Below, in pieces: positions 29,601 to 44,600 of a DNA stretch of 64,000 nucleotides (positions are counted from its first letter, which is position 1; every line of letters begins with the position of its first letter). Source of the stretch: Diprion similis (Eukaryota; Arthropoda; Insecta; Hymenoptera; Diprionidae); contig NC_060108.1 in NCBI RefSeq assembly GCF_021155765.1, positions 26,685,025-26,749,024 of the forward strand, given 5' to 3'. Under the pieces are notes generated by a model that was not told the DNA's origin, did no database searches, and saw only the letters and a program-made list of their open reading frames with translations. Both the position numbers and the translations under genes were made by a program.

Positions 29601-32600
29601 ATTGCAGTTTCCTTCGCCCCTGTAAGTGTACCTCGTTGAGTAGTAAATTTTCCCGTTTCCCCATTTTTTTTTTTGCCGGCCATGGTAATTAAATATTAAC
29701 CTAAACGGAGGGTGAAACAAATAATTGATAACGTGATACGATTTCTCGGACGTATAACATTCTACGCTTCACATACCTATACACGACCTCCTGTGGGGTT
29801 GGTAATATTGAATTATCTGCACAGGCGGGTTGATTTACCCTCGTACCCCAATTCATTACCGCTCTCGTTATATCCTAACGGGTTAGTGCCTAATTTCTGG
29901 GAAGGTAAGCATACTCGTCGTAAACCCGAGCTAAAATCTCGATTTTCGCCGATTGACGCAACCCGATGTTTATCTCCTGTTTACACCCTCCGACATTTTG
30001 CGGATTCGCAATCTTAAGGGTCTACCCAAGTGACGAGCAAAAAAAAAAGAAAGCTTTTCTCAAGAATTTTTGCAACAAGTTTTAACTCTTAAGATTTGTT
30101 AAGCTTAATAAATACACTCTCGAATTACGTGAAATTTTTTAAAATTGTTTTTAATCACTTGTTTATTCACCCGCTTCAAGTCAATGTAAGAATCGTTATT
30201 ATTACAATACACATCGAACAATCAATCTTTGCTAGGCTCAGTTTTTTACCTATATTTTATACCAAAATGAAACCCATCACGAATGGTAAATTAAGTGGTA
30301 ATTTCCCACGACGAAAATGATAGACTTGAAAAGCAAGCAAGAAGCAAGAAATTTCAAATTCGTCTGCACCGTTCAATCAGTATACTGATTCACATAAAAA
30401 GCACTATTCGGAATATAAAAGCTTTCATCATTCAACGCGAAGTTTCGGTCCGAGTTTTTTCCCTCGTATTACGTAAATACTACGGTATTGCGTTACCCCG
30501 CAACATGTAGCTGCTGATGGTGTAATATGTATTCCATTGTGTCGTGGCCGACGGTTCCTAGCCGTATTATATCCCGCGGGACATGGGTACCCACTTTTGG
30601 CGGCGCCCTTTATCACAGGTAGAACGAGCTTGCAGAGGCCGGCTAGATATGCGAGCCTAGCGTTTGAAACACGACCTATTTCGCGTTGGGGTCTAAAAAA
30701 TACTCATAAACCTGGAGAACCTTCCACTCCCGGTATTTTTGCGTCCTATTACGCTTCCATTTCCATAATGTTAACAACTCGTTGCTAGCTGTGACATCTT
30801 CGGTTGAAATTTTCACGATTTTCAACCTGATCGAAGGAACTGAAACAAACGTAATATCACAGAACATTATTTTATTCCCATTCGATCTCTATTAGAGAAA
30901 AAGTAATAGAAAGATATTTTCGTCCATTAGGTGGAAAAAATTCGTTCAAATCTTCGACGTTTGAGGTATTGTGGAAACTGGATAACTTAGGCGCGGTAGG
31001 AAGACAAGGGATTTCTGGCCAAAGATGCGGAAAGGGGTTTATAGGCAGAGCAGAGGAAGCTGGCCAAGCTCAAACTTGGAACGGAAATAGCAGTCCGTAT
31101 CCCTTTTCCGGTCGAGAGAAAATCGCCCCTGCAAGAGGAGACGATGCGAACGAGCTGTAGACCCCTTTCCGAATCTTCGAGTCGCGGCTCCGCGGCTTTG
31201 GACGTAATCAAAGGCCAGCAGACGGCACCGTGGCCCACGTCCTCTGCTTTACCGAGATCAATAACTGATACGGGTTACGGATTACGGATTACGGGTTACG
31301 AGTTACGGGATACGGGATGCGGGTTACGGAATGTGCGCTCCGTTACCCCGCCGGCAAGCCTGTTTGGCATGCCTTATTGACGCTGGATCGTACATGCAGC
31401 ATCTTACTTTTACTTTTACTCTCTATTCTTCTCTTATCTCGCATCCTGCACAGCTGCGGATTCGAGGCAGGACAAAGAAATTGAGAGTGATTCTGCTTTT
31501 TCCCGTTCAGATTATATCCTGCAGCCTCGGTATGCCGGGAGAATGAAAACAAGCCGGAGATGTAGTTTTTTCCGCCAACTTTTCACCGCCGTGAAAAGGG
31601 AAGAGTCTGTCATTCTGTCCGACAAACTTTTGCGATGATCTCGCAAGCGGCGAGATGAACAATCTGGAACTGACAGGCGTGGCAACCAAATGAAAAAGCT
31701 TTGAGAGAAAAACTGCAAATAATAAAAAAAAAACTTGGAAGAATATGATTTTTTATTTAGGACAAGTAACAAGGAGGATGAAGTATAGGTTTGTAGATTA
31801 AATATTGGGAATCGATTCATTTCTGGTAGAATCGGACCTTTAAATCAAATAGGACACAGTCATTTGTCAGGTCCGTCATTTCGTTGTTAAATCCTGTACG
31901 TTTCAGGTTTTTTCATAAAACTCTTTCCGAAATCATTGCCGGAGTTCTCGGCAGACCGACGTTTCTCTAAGAACCTGTTTTTTGTATTCTAGGGTTCGAA
32001 AACGTGAAGATTTATTCAAATTGAACAGGCTTTACATATTTTGCACTAGCAAAAAGTGTTTGAATTTTAAAAAGTCGCAGCTCATTCGTGTACGATGTAT
32101 TAAGTATCTAAAAATTGTCTTGACATCAATCTTTACTTAATCCTTTAATTTAACAAAACATACAATATTCGTAAAATCAATACAGGTTGCGCATAACAAA
32201 CCGATCACGAATTTCATAATTTAATCGTGTTATCAGATTAATTCAATGTCAGGCAATAGGTGTAGGATTGATTTTTGGGCACGATGAGCTATTAGTCGTT
32301 GAAATTGGATAGAATCTCATAAATTCGAAATGAACAAAAGTTGCATAACATTCTAGCCCGTTTCGAGTAATTAATTACTGAACCATTGCCTCGAAAATCA
32401 AGCTTCTTAAATTTTTTATCTCGTACAATTTATCCAAACTCTAATCGGTCATCGATTGTAAACCTCAATTTTTAAAGTTTCCCGTTTTAACCGTTTTCCA
32501 ACTGGACCCAACACTCAATACATTTTCAATCAATAGGAATTCCTACCTTCTCATTTCCTCCATTTGAGCACAGTCCGGGTAAAGAAAATCGATATTTATC

Positions 32601-35600
32601 AGAGAATACGATGAGATCTCACGTCCCTCTCGGTATATCATTTGAGAAACATCCGCATTCAGCACCACCAACGGAGTTTCTATCTTCTCCCGACTATAAC
32701 TTCGAGTGATTTACTATGACTTATCAAGTTCCAGGACGTGTCCTACTTATGTAATACCTTGCTGCAGATAGCCGATGGCGTGCTTCGATTATTATAGAAA
32801 CTATATACACACTAACGTATACGTATTATTGGTATAAGGTACCTGAAAACTCGTGGAGATCGTAAGTCTATTCAACATAATATTAATGGGGGAATGAAGA
32901 GCCCCGGAAAATGATTTATGGACACGCGATGTCAACTCTGACTCCTCCTACGGGTCGGCATAAACGCGTCGACCATACGAGGTCAAAGCGTCGATGAGCA
33001 ACATCATTGGAGCTCGAATCAGTTGATGGCACGTGCTGGACCCGCAGCTTCGGTAATGTCCATTCCATTATCCAAATCGCAGCGTATTTCGTTGCATCGA
33101 TTATAATTCATCGTCATAATGACCCAAATGCAGCATCGATTGGAATTCACCTCACTGCTGAACAATGGAATGAAACACCTAGACCGTAGCTCGACTCTCG
33201 CCTAGCCACCCGGGCGAGGATCGGACTTCCCTATGAAGTTTGTACTACACTGTAGATAGGGAGTCCGTTAAATTAACGGAAATAGTCAGGGCACCCTTCA
33301 CTTTCCGGTCCCAGATCATCGTCCCGCCTCGCCTCCGTCGCTGATTGAGGGGAGGACCATGCGTACGTCTGTTAGTGTCCAACGGAATGAGCTGGACCAG
33401 ATTAGATGCTTGCAGGAACAATCGCATATTTTTAGAAATTTATGGACAACTTCGTACTGATTGAAATTGACGTTGAAACTAATTGAAAATATTCCGAGTA
33501 ATTTCGAATTTCCGATCTGTTAGGTATATGTATAGGTACTATCATTTGCGTTTCCACCTTATACTGAGAAATTTTACGATAATTATAACCATTCCGAAGT
33601 TTCACCATTTCGAGTTTTCTACGCTATTCGGAATGATCGGATCCGACGCCATCCTCACTATCTAAACTTTGATCATTTGGGATTTTAACTCGTGATCGTT
33701 ATGTCTGCAGTGTATCGTATCGTCTGATTAGAAAAGCCACGGTTAAGGAAACTTTAACGAGCAAGTAAACAGGGTTGAGCGGGTTGGTGGATTGAAAATC
33801 AAAATTTTTCTTTGTTAATTTCATTACGACGTAATCGCATATCGAATTTTCATCAAATTTATTATGTATTCGAAATACTGAACTTTTAAACAATCAGCGC
33901 GGATTAGATATCAATTTTTTGTTGCTGTTTACTTTTTTTCTTACGTTCTTAAGAAAATGATCGTAGCTAAGTAATCCATGAATTTGTTAAATACTCAACG
34001 TGCGGATATCTCGTTTATAGAATGAACGAAAAAGTGTCCATTCTTAACACCTCGCGAAGTAGGTATATATGGTGGATTCTGCGTACTGATCCCGATACCA
34101 AAATTTTACCGACATTTCAGCCGCGTCACAGCTTAGACACAAACCCTTTTTTGCGGGTGAGGGAAACCCCCACTCTTGTCGACTTTATCGATAATCGGCA
34201 AAAAGGGTTTGTGTCTGAGCTGAAATGTCGGTAAAATGTATTGATCCAATCGGTATTGGGATCAGTACGCAAAACAAACCCTACATACCTACTTCGCAAC
34301 CTCCACACAAGGATACCGACATCGAGAAATAGGGCCCGGTGCTGCGTTACAGTTGGTGGGATAGGACTTAATTATTCATTCGGTGATGGAACGAAGAACA
34401 GAGTCGGAGGATGCGTGCCATACCTGCCGGTTATGGGGGCTGAGGAATGGGCCCTTGACTGCCTGCCGGGAACGTGATACAAGGCTGAAACAGGGGTTGC
34501 TGGGTTGGTTGGTACGCGCCAACGGCAGAACGTCATTAATCTTCGACAGGCTTGCCCGGATCTCGCATCTATCGGGGCAAACATCACGCGGGTTCCTCGC
34601 CGTCAGCCCGCAAGTCACGAGTCGGAATTTCGCGGGAAAACGCGAAGCGAGGAACACCGAGCGCAATAATAAATTGAATTAAATATGAGCGATCTCTTCC
34701 TCTTTGGCCGGTTTCGTTCTCTCTGCGAATTCGAAAAATGTATTTCACCAAGATTACTTTTCCCCGGAATTCGTCCAGGAAACCGACGCGATTCCATGCC
34801 TTTTTTTTCCTGCTTTTACTCTCATTTTTTATTTATGTACTGAATATAAAAAAGTGTTTCCCCTGATCTTCCCGTCCGATCCCCGCTGTTTCTTATTCTA
34901 TATTCACTCTAACGCCGCTTTTGAAGCGTTCGCGAATGGCGTCGTTACCCGTTTACGTCCTACAATTTTACGTATTGTATAATATATCGCCAAACCGGCT
35001 GAATGGATGGAGGAATTTCACGATTCAATGTGCATAAGCTAGCAATTAACTAGACTGTAGATAATATGTAATTTACAAGCATAAAATTTTGCACAATTTT
35101 CTTTGCCACATCCCTTTTTCTGCCCTCTTGTCACCCTGCGAACACACGTTGAACTTCTTTCCCGCAACCAATTATAATTTCCGTAATTGAAACAGTTTTA
35201 ATACCCGTGAATAGAGAGCGATGAGTTAAAACAGAAGCAGGCATGTCGTCCGTTTTTTTTTTGATCCCATTGCTTTGGGTGAATCACATTTTTTCCCTCA
35301 ATTATTACACTGTAACAATTCTGTAACAAAAATGGCCAGAACAATTTCAACTACCATATAGAAGAGATCAACCATTACACTGCGATTCTAAATAAATCAG
35401 ACATCAGTTTTACACCGAGTATCCTAATCTCCAAAATCCAAACAATTTCGACAAATTTAATTAGGCGTGAGTAAAAACAGTATAGAAACTATTTCTATTA
35501 GAGCACAAGCTAATAATTGAACTGTATATCTTGCATTCCCGCAACAGCTGATGATAGCAGCAGCAGAACTTCCATGTTGATTAAAAAGTCGAGAGGTTTC

Positions 35601-38600
35601 TGTCAGCTACGGGAACACTTGCTGTATTTCACGATATGCAACATACAAGAAGAACAAGCCTTATACACACACGGACAGATTTTTACGATCAATGATTTAA
35701 TTCCACTCATCTGTTATCTTCGTATACAACGCGGGGGCCCCGGAATGGATGACGTATAGTTGAGCCAATTTCATCTCTGGCCGATAAACTAAATTGCGAG
35801 GGGTGTAACGCCTGTTGTGTTTCTGCAAATTTTGCACGTAACAAAAATAAAAAAAAAAAAACAAAAAAAAAACGAATGTCCTACGTCTCACAGTTCGTGA
35901 TGTTAATTAAATAGTCTGGAGTGCGATTACAGCATTTCTATTATTATTATTATTATTATTATTAATGTTATTATTATTTTATGTGGGAAGCTGATTCATT
36001 GCTTAAAACTTTTTTCATCTCAATTAACTGGCATGCTGGCCACCTGGCCTGCACATTCCAACAGCTCCTAGTTTCAACTCGTTTTCTAGATTGAAGTTTC
36101 GCCATCTGGGAAAGGGGACTGCAGTGTAAAATTTTCACGCATTTTGTCTAATAGAACCGTCGTCTCGCGACCGTAAATTAATGAATGCATGTAAAATTTT
36201 AACGCCGTCGCTGTCGCCAAACCAATTCCTCGAGATGATCTATCGCGAGGTGCAGAGACGGATCCTTGTGTGAAATCGCGATGAAACTGTTTTTCCAAAA
36301 ACAGAGTTTGATTTTTTCTTTTTTTTGGATAACGTAATGCTTCGTCCCACGAAGACCTCTGTAATGAAAGGGATGTGTAAAAAAATGGGGAAAATAAGGA
36401 GCTGGCGAAAATCGTCATGACAACGAGAGCTACATTTCCATTCCATGCTTGGCAAACTTCAACGACAAGTGAGTCTGAGGACGTGCAAACAACGGTGAAG
36501 TATCTTTGCACACATCCCCCTCGATCCTGCAGCAGTGATAAGTCAACGATCATTCAGTGCTTCCAGAGAAGGTCTCGACTACGCTCGTTGGAGTTGGTTG
36601 AAAAGGATCAGGAGAAGGGGTGAATAATGAGCGTAGAAGAATTGGCGACGTTTGAAACGGGGTTATGTGATAATATGTTCCGATACGCATTCTTTTGCAG
36701 CTATATCGAAAGTGCTTGAACGCCACTAAACGAGGCATAGCATATACAAGCTGATATGTGGGCACTTTTACGATATAAGTTGTAGGTATATCTTCCCTTG
36801 TTGATGATCGTGTCTCTCGGCCCTAAAGGTAGTTTTACGAGGAAACGTTATACATATACATTTGTGGTATAATAATAGTTTACGCCGCGAAACACTAAGG
36901 GAAAATTTATATATCCAAGGCTTGCCTATCTGCCGCTGTATAGTCGTAATATTTTCACTTTTATCTTTATACTCATTTCATCGTTGTCGTTCTCGTCTTC
37001 GGTCCACAACGAATGGGCGAATTGAAGAAAAAGAGGAAAAAACGCAAAGCAGTGAAAATATCGAACAATCACGCGCGCACGCGCCCTAACACGCTAAAAA
37101 AGACAATGCGATAAACAGAATTGGGGTGCAGTTCAAGGGTCGCGAGCCTACCGCCCACCCTCCAATATCGATAAGGGAAATCGTTGTTTGCGTTGTAACA
37201 AATGACAGATCTTTCAAATTAAGAACGGGCCGCAGCAGGGGCGGGGGGGAGGGAGAAGGAGAAAAGGCTGATGGGAACAAAAGGCCTCGCCGTAGCGAAC
37301 TCCGTTCAATTTCTGTCCCGCGGAATAATCAAGGGAATACGGTAGGATTATCAATATAGAATCAAGCGGTAAGATCGGTGCTGAGTTTCAAATCGAGCAA
37401 TCCGATTGATCAAGATTTTCCGGCGGGGGGGGGGGGGGGGACTCAAGGGGTGAGAAATTCGATATCTATACAATATAAAGCTCGACAGGAAGAGAAAAAG
37501 GAATACGTACCCACCAAACGAACACCGGCACTTTCGATGTACGTACTAACATTAAAAACGCCAAAGATGTTGTGTTTTGTGGTTATATATATGTATTTTA
37601 TATATTATGTATTATATGCTTGGGTTCAATAGGTCGTAATACAAATACATATACAATCGCCGCATCATCCGCCCACTTTCGAAACGCGAAAGTATGAAGA
37701 TAGCTTCCTAAAGCAATTTCAAACCAATCGTCGAATCGTGGTCGTGTCAAATCGTTCGGAATAAGAGAATAAAAACACGCACACACACGTCTGCGCGTAC
37801 TTCGCACTCTTGTGAAATTTGTTTTTCACATCTCGTTCGTTCGGAGCTTATTTCCATATTCTTTGGGAGAAGAAAAAGATCCGGCATTCCGTCAGTGAAA
37901 ATCTCCACAGCGTCATGGGTTTGAAATTGGAACACGCTGAAGTTAGCCAAAACGGAAAGTAACCGTCACGCTCATCGCCGGCCAATCAGCATCGGCGAAA
38001 ACGAGCGCAGCCTCGATCTCATTGGTCAACGTTGAATTACTGCCGTTTGAAATCTGTATAAGTTAAACTGCCGGAGCTGGAATATTCCGTATCCGTGAGA
38101 ACCGGTATTCCAGTGTGAATGGAAACGTGCATACGTCAGCAGTGACGGGACGCAGGGATATACAAGGGAATCGTCGGAAAATCTACACTCTGCCCCTCGT
38201 GAAAGTCGATGATGCTTGCTATCGTGTATCTCGAAAAGTATTCGTGTTGGGGTGAGGCGAAAAGACGAAGAAGAAAAAGAAGAAGAAGAAGAAGAAAAAG
38301 AAAAAGAAGAAGAGACGACGGAAAGTGATGTAAAAATGAGTTTGGCTCGACTGCAGGGAGAATCCAAGATGGGGGAGGGAGGAAGAAGGGAGAACGAGCG
38401 ACTCTGGCCGCCTCTGAACGAGCTACATTGAAAATCAATGAACTTCGAAGTGTGAGGCATGAGTATTTATAGCCCCTACTCTGTACCTTATTCGCATCTG
38501 TAGCTGTAGGTGTATATTCGCCAGTATTCACCGACGCCCTGTACGCCTGTATGTCACACACGTTATACAATTTCTATTCTTCTGGCTTCGATTCAGAAAG

Positions 38601-41600
38601 ATCTCGGGGACACGTTCATCCCTTTTTCTCCCCCTTTCTCCTCCCCTCTTCCCCTCTCAGCCCCGAGACAAAGGGATGTTCGAAACTCGTTATCGGTTTA
38701 TCCTTTATCCCCGCAAATCGAACAGGTTATATACAATATTCCCTCAAAAAAGATTTGTGTACCAAAGTGTTTTCTGGCTCGACGTGACGAGTTTTTGGCT
38801 TTCCAGTACACAAAATCTTTACAAGTTTTCTATTTTCTTGTTTCACAAATGCGTGGGTAGGGAAGTTCACATATGATTCATTGAACAAATAATACGAATT
38901 AGTTATGTCTGATTTTCAAATTTCACAAAGACCGCAAAAGTTGATAATCAAAAAAAAATCGAGAATTACTGAAACTCTGCAAAGGAATCGAATTTCTCTA
39001 ACAAACCGTATTTCCAATTTTTCTGAATTTATAAATTAAGAAATTACATTTGCAGGGGTTCAATCATTTTAAATTAATAACGAAGAATAATTTTGAGAAG
39101 TGTTCTTAAAACTTATCTAGCACGCGTCAAATTTTCGGGACGATTACTCGAGTCAGGAATGTTCTTTCCGGTCTGAGGCGAGGGGTGGGTGGGTGAGTAC
39201 AGGGAATAAAATATCACCGTATTAGCTCGATGTATTGCGGGAATTTGGTCGAACTAAATTACGCCAACGAAGCGTATTCGGCTTCGTTATACCAGACACA
39301 TAGAGATATATCCAGTTTCCCGGCTTACGCGGGATCTCAAGAGAATTGGCTTTGCAGTCCCGCGCGTCGTCTCTTACCTCCTTCGACATACACACATACC
39401 TATAACTATACACGCGTGGTATACATTTCCACCCGCGTCGTCTAAGCTCTATTCAAAATCGCTCCCAAAGCCATGACACTGTTCCTATACTGGGTTTCCG
39501 GCATATCAGGAGGCGCCATCTGGTGGTGAATATTCACCACTCTGAACAACTCGAATAATAATTAATTCAACTGCATGATTCGAGCTTTGCCTTGAATGAG
39601 GATAATTTTTTACCCGGTATCAAAGCAACGAAAAAAAAATCGGGGCCTTACAATTTTTTCACGAAATTTTTTAGACCTTGGAACTTGTGTTTATAACCTC
39701 AAACGATCAGCTGATTACTAACTCCTACGCCATTTTTCGCATCTACCGCGAACAAAGAATGGGAAAAATGTGAAAGCACCTGCAAGAATTCCTTGTGTAT
39801 GTACGATGTATGGTATGTACATTCCTATATTCATATCCTGATTATTATGCACAGTTGGCTACCTTTCAATACGTGCGACTCGGTTTTCGTCGTTGCTAAG
39901 GAAATTCGAGGCCAGCTTAATGCTTCGCGGAGCTTTTAGCGGCGGGCAAAGCACTTCGCAAGATCAAGCCATCTGCAGCGCAGCCAACGGCATGGCGGAG
40001 AACTCGCAGCCGTTCAGGTTCACACGTCAAGTTTTCTAATCCGCTGATCGGACCAAGTTTCGAAATGCCTTCCAGGAAAGTATCTTATGTGCATATATAA
40101 ATATATATATATATATACCTTTGCACGGTGTATAAACTCTACCAGCGAACTTGATCGCCTCGATATCGCTGGAATCGATTTCACCTGAATGAAACTTTCA
40201 GTACGGTTTATTGTATTGTTCTTCAATTGCGGACGTTTTCAAGATCTGAGAAAAGCTCACTAACCAAAGCTTGATCCTGGCTAGAGTCACTCTTTCCTTT
40301 AAAAAAAAAAAATTCGAGTTGCCAGGGTGGCGCTGTACGCAGGTGATGTGAGTCGTTTTCCCCCTCTGGATGAATAAATTCTTTATAGCTGAAATATTAA
40401 AAGGGTAAAGTGGAAAGCGAGGAGTCGTTAACACCGTTAAACGTCGTTAAGCTGTAGCCGCCGCTCCTCCGTAGCCCCGAAGCATTTTCTCCGAGAGAAA
40501 TATCTCCTCTAATGTTAATGAGCAGCCTTGAGACTGGTTTCCCACGGCTCGACTCTACAGCGATGTACTCTGCGGAGATCTTTTCGAAACTCCCTCCCTC
40601 AAGTTCGAGGATTCTCCCGGCTCTCCTATCGACCTCTCATCCCTTCGTTGCGCAAGAAGTCAAACAGCAACTTTGATGTTTATCCGAGTGTAACGCGACT
40701 CGATAACGACTAAAAGGGTGTCTAGTTTGTAAATTATTATAACTCGCTACATACCCCCGGGCGTAGGCTTAAGCCCTTTCGCAGATGCTTTTCACCCCTC
40801 AAGGTACCCTTAAACTATCATTTTTCAGCTCAACTCCATACCGTAGTAAATCGATTTCCCTTACTTCCAAAAGGCTGCAGCTCTTGATTAATCATGTTGG
40901 ATTTTCAAAAGGTGTACAAAAATGGAAAAGACAAAACAAGAAAACACCTCAGGGCAGAAGCTCGAATATTCTGAACATAAAAAATTTGATCAAATGTGAA
41001 AATTGTGGAGGAACCATATTCAATTGCTGATACACACATTCTGGGTAAATAATTTTACGAGTAGACCAGACATTGAACTGTGGAGAAGGGACCGCGACAA
41101 CTTGAAAACGCAGTGGAATACCGTGAAAGCCTTGCCAGCTGGAGGATCCCTAGTAACATACGAGACACCTGTGCACCGAGGAAAAAGGGTGTAGCAGTCT
41201 ACCGTCCCGAGAATGAAGATAATAATTTCATTTATATACTCGGGTTGCAGGGTAGTGCCGAGCTTTTGCCTCTCTGGTTGGAAGTGAAAAAGGAAGGCAA
41301 AAAGCTTCAGCTAGACGAGATTTGAATTTGTCTTTCTCGCCAATATTATAATTCCCGCCTCTATTCGGCAGGTTATACGATTTTTGTGTCTTAACGTAAA
41401 ATTTCATAGCCTAACGCCGCGAAATTCTACAGGCCATTTCGCAATTATTCTTCAGGAACAGAGAGAAGGTATTAACAAGGCATCATGTTCCGATTCATTC
41501 TTTCCGGGGCTTCCACCAGCCAAAGTTTACATAAGTGTGCTTGAATTCTTGAAGCGGAGTATTCAATGCGATATATTTCAGAGGAAACACAGACGGAATC

Positions 41601-44600
41601 AATATTTGCTGTATAGGTATACCAACTGGAGCTATTCACCCTCCGGCTGCTAAGGTTTTATAATTTTTCAGCGTCCCAGGCGCGTTCAGCCGGCTCCTCG
41701 GAGTCTGCCGTATATCCGAACGGACGCTGGTCTCATCCTCACGCGAAATTTCAACATATTATTTCATCCTGTTTTCGGGGAAAATTAAATCGATGGCTAG
41801 AGTGTATTTGGAATAAGTTATACGAGACGATTCTCGTTTCGTAGAAGCAGAGGAGTTTTTATTTCGCGTTTGTTACATAGTGTAACAAAGATTAGAAATT
41901 AAAACCACGTTTGATGGAAATCGAATGTTTATCTCCGACACAAAGGCATTGAAAACCGGCGCTGAGTACTTTGCATCGGTTCACCGCATGGGGTAAAATA
42001 ACAACCGAGAGTTGATTTCGAATGTTTTCGATTTCCGTTGAGCATTCCTCAACCAATAGACCATGGAAGTAAAGCAAAGTTCAACTCTTCTGAGGGAATA
42101 CGTTGTAGAGTTTTCTCCACTGATCTATGAACCCTCTCTTCATGATAGAAGCGGACTCCACATTGGGTTCCAGAGACTTTCGCCCAAAAAAACGGTGTCT
42201 TCAATCACGTGAAACGTTTGCATGAAATATTCGAGTTTTGGGAGAAGAAAGAAAGAAAGAAAGAAAAAAGGATAAAAAAAATAACACACTTGGCTGAGTA
42301 ATCCTACGATGCGACGATACATCAACGAACTCCACTATGAAAATTTTTTGCTCCTTCTCCGCAAGCTTTGCACCCTCGGCAGCCAAAGGAGCCTCGGATT
42401 TCTTGTGTCCTGGAACACTATTCGAGTTTGCCTAAGACTTTGCTAAGAGCGAAACGCGGATCAGGTCAGCTTTGATTGCTGTAGGTAGCTGATGGCGTGC
42501 AGGGGGGAGGGGGGCTGGGAAATATTGAATTTGCAGTGGGAAGCCGCAGCGCTTAATTAGCGTGGAACCGCGCAACCAACGCGTCGGATCCATTCAACTA
42601 GCTTGGCAATTACCCGCGCAGAAATTAGCTCAGAGCGTTCTGCAGGTGTTTCGCTCTCTCTTGAGCCCGCACCCTCGCTCAGTCGTCTCGAGTCGAGGAG
42701 ATAGGGGTGTACATTATGTATACGCACGGGGGTGAGCGATTGCCGTCGCACGATATAACGCACATGCAAGATACAGGGAAGATTGCGTACGGCTGCTTGC
42801 CGGAGCTCATTACGCTTCCATTGCCAGGTGACGCCTGAGATAAATCGGTGCTCCTGAAATCGAGTCCTTGGAAGGATCAAGGCCGTGCTCTCTCTCTCTC
42901 TCTCTCTCTACTCATTTCAAACCAACTGCAGATGGCGAAATGCAGATTTGTTTGGCTGAAAGGTGAGCATGTCCCAGCAGCTATCATCAATAGTTGCCGA
43001 TGATCGATGGTGAACTGAAATCAGTTTCAAAAGGTCCGTATATTCCATGCCTCCGCCTTTCGCAATGTTTCTAGTACCTGCACTCTACGCGAGATGCCGA
43101 CAACTTTCAGAGGACATCGATTTTTATCACTGAAGAAAGCACGTGTAAAAGCTTTCCGACTTACACTGCATATCATATTTTTCCAAGGATGGGCAAAGTT
43201 TTCTTCTCAAACTCCGTAAACGAGACGCGACGGATTTTACTTTGATGTGCAGTAGCTGGTATACATTTAAAAATATACCAAATTTATTTTATTTCATTTT
43301 TACAAACTGAAACGCGGAAATTTTGCTAATTTATACTTTTTCTTTGCCAGTAGCAGGGTTGCGTTAAATTTTTTTTTTTTTTTTTTTTTGTATTTTTTTT
43401 CCGGTAACGTGGTATAATCCGTTTCTGCAAGTAATCGCCGTATTAAGAGCTCTTGGAAAATCCTCTCGTATATCGGCGATACAGAAACTGCTGGGAAATT
43501 AAACAAAAACATTAAACGCGTACGGTAATATTTAACCGGTTCCATTGCACGCCCTAACGATAAATAAATTTAATATTCTACCACCTACAGGGTTAATTAA
43601 GTCGAGGAATGCCTCGCACAGCATACCCAACTCATACCCATACATACAAGCTAGCTGCCAACGTGTCATTGCAAATTACAATTGAAGCTTACTCTAATTA
43701 AATTCCCATACTGATTAGTTGCTATTATTTTATCACCGAATTTACACGTTCACACAGGGATGAAATTATGCTGAAATCCGACATTGCGCACAGAAAATAA
43801 AAATAATGACGGTGTTTGTTTTTCCTTTTGAACTCTGTTTTATTCCCGCGGACATTTCACATGCAAATAAAGAGAGAGAAAATATTTACACTTCGTGCAG
43901 TAGGTGAATTTAGTTAGTCCATCAGTGTCGTTTCCTCCTGATTTTATGCAGTTAAATACACTCAAGAGTTAATTTTGACGGTCGTATATAATCTATGATG
44001 CCAAAAGCTTTCCTCGTGACATACGATATTAATAGCAGCTAAATGTCTCGGTAAATGTGGATTTATGCCTTGCATAAAACAGTGTGCAACATGCCGCATA
44101 TATTCGGGGTAAACTGAGTGCATTATTGCATGGCAATATAGCCTGATTTTTTTTTAACGGTGAATAGAAAGGACTGATGACAATTCTGACCGCAGAAAAA
44201 TTTCCGACAGTGCAGAATATACGGTAGTAATTTCTTAATTTCATTCCATGTTAAAGAATTTCACACCGGGCAATCGAAGGTGCAAGTTTTAGTCGCGACG
44301 GCGGAAAGTCATAAAGTCTTTCCGCTTAAAACTTTTTCATTTTCGTCTCCTTCTTCTTCCATTTTATCTTTTCTATTTTATTTTCATTCTTATGCCAAAA
44401 GTTTGAATGTTTTATACCGGCATTATACAACTGAATAAAGAAGCCGCGAGATCGACTACACACGAGTTTAAGGTGTATAATATAGGTATATACCTACCTC
44501 TATATATATGTATACCGTAGCGAAAAGTAACGCGGTTGCGAATTCATCCACACTTGTCATCCGGCAGTGGTAAGTGGATACAAAGTTTTGACGTGGCCAC

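Noticed and set aside
31272..31327. Interstitial telomere repeat
   Set aside because: The unit is GGRTTAC (7 bases), not the arthropod TTAGG.
36086..36553. 155-codon minus-strand frame in intron 2
   Set aside because: No domain, mixed composition, and no promoter or exon chain.
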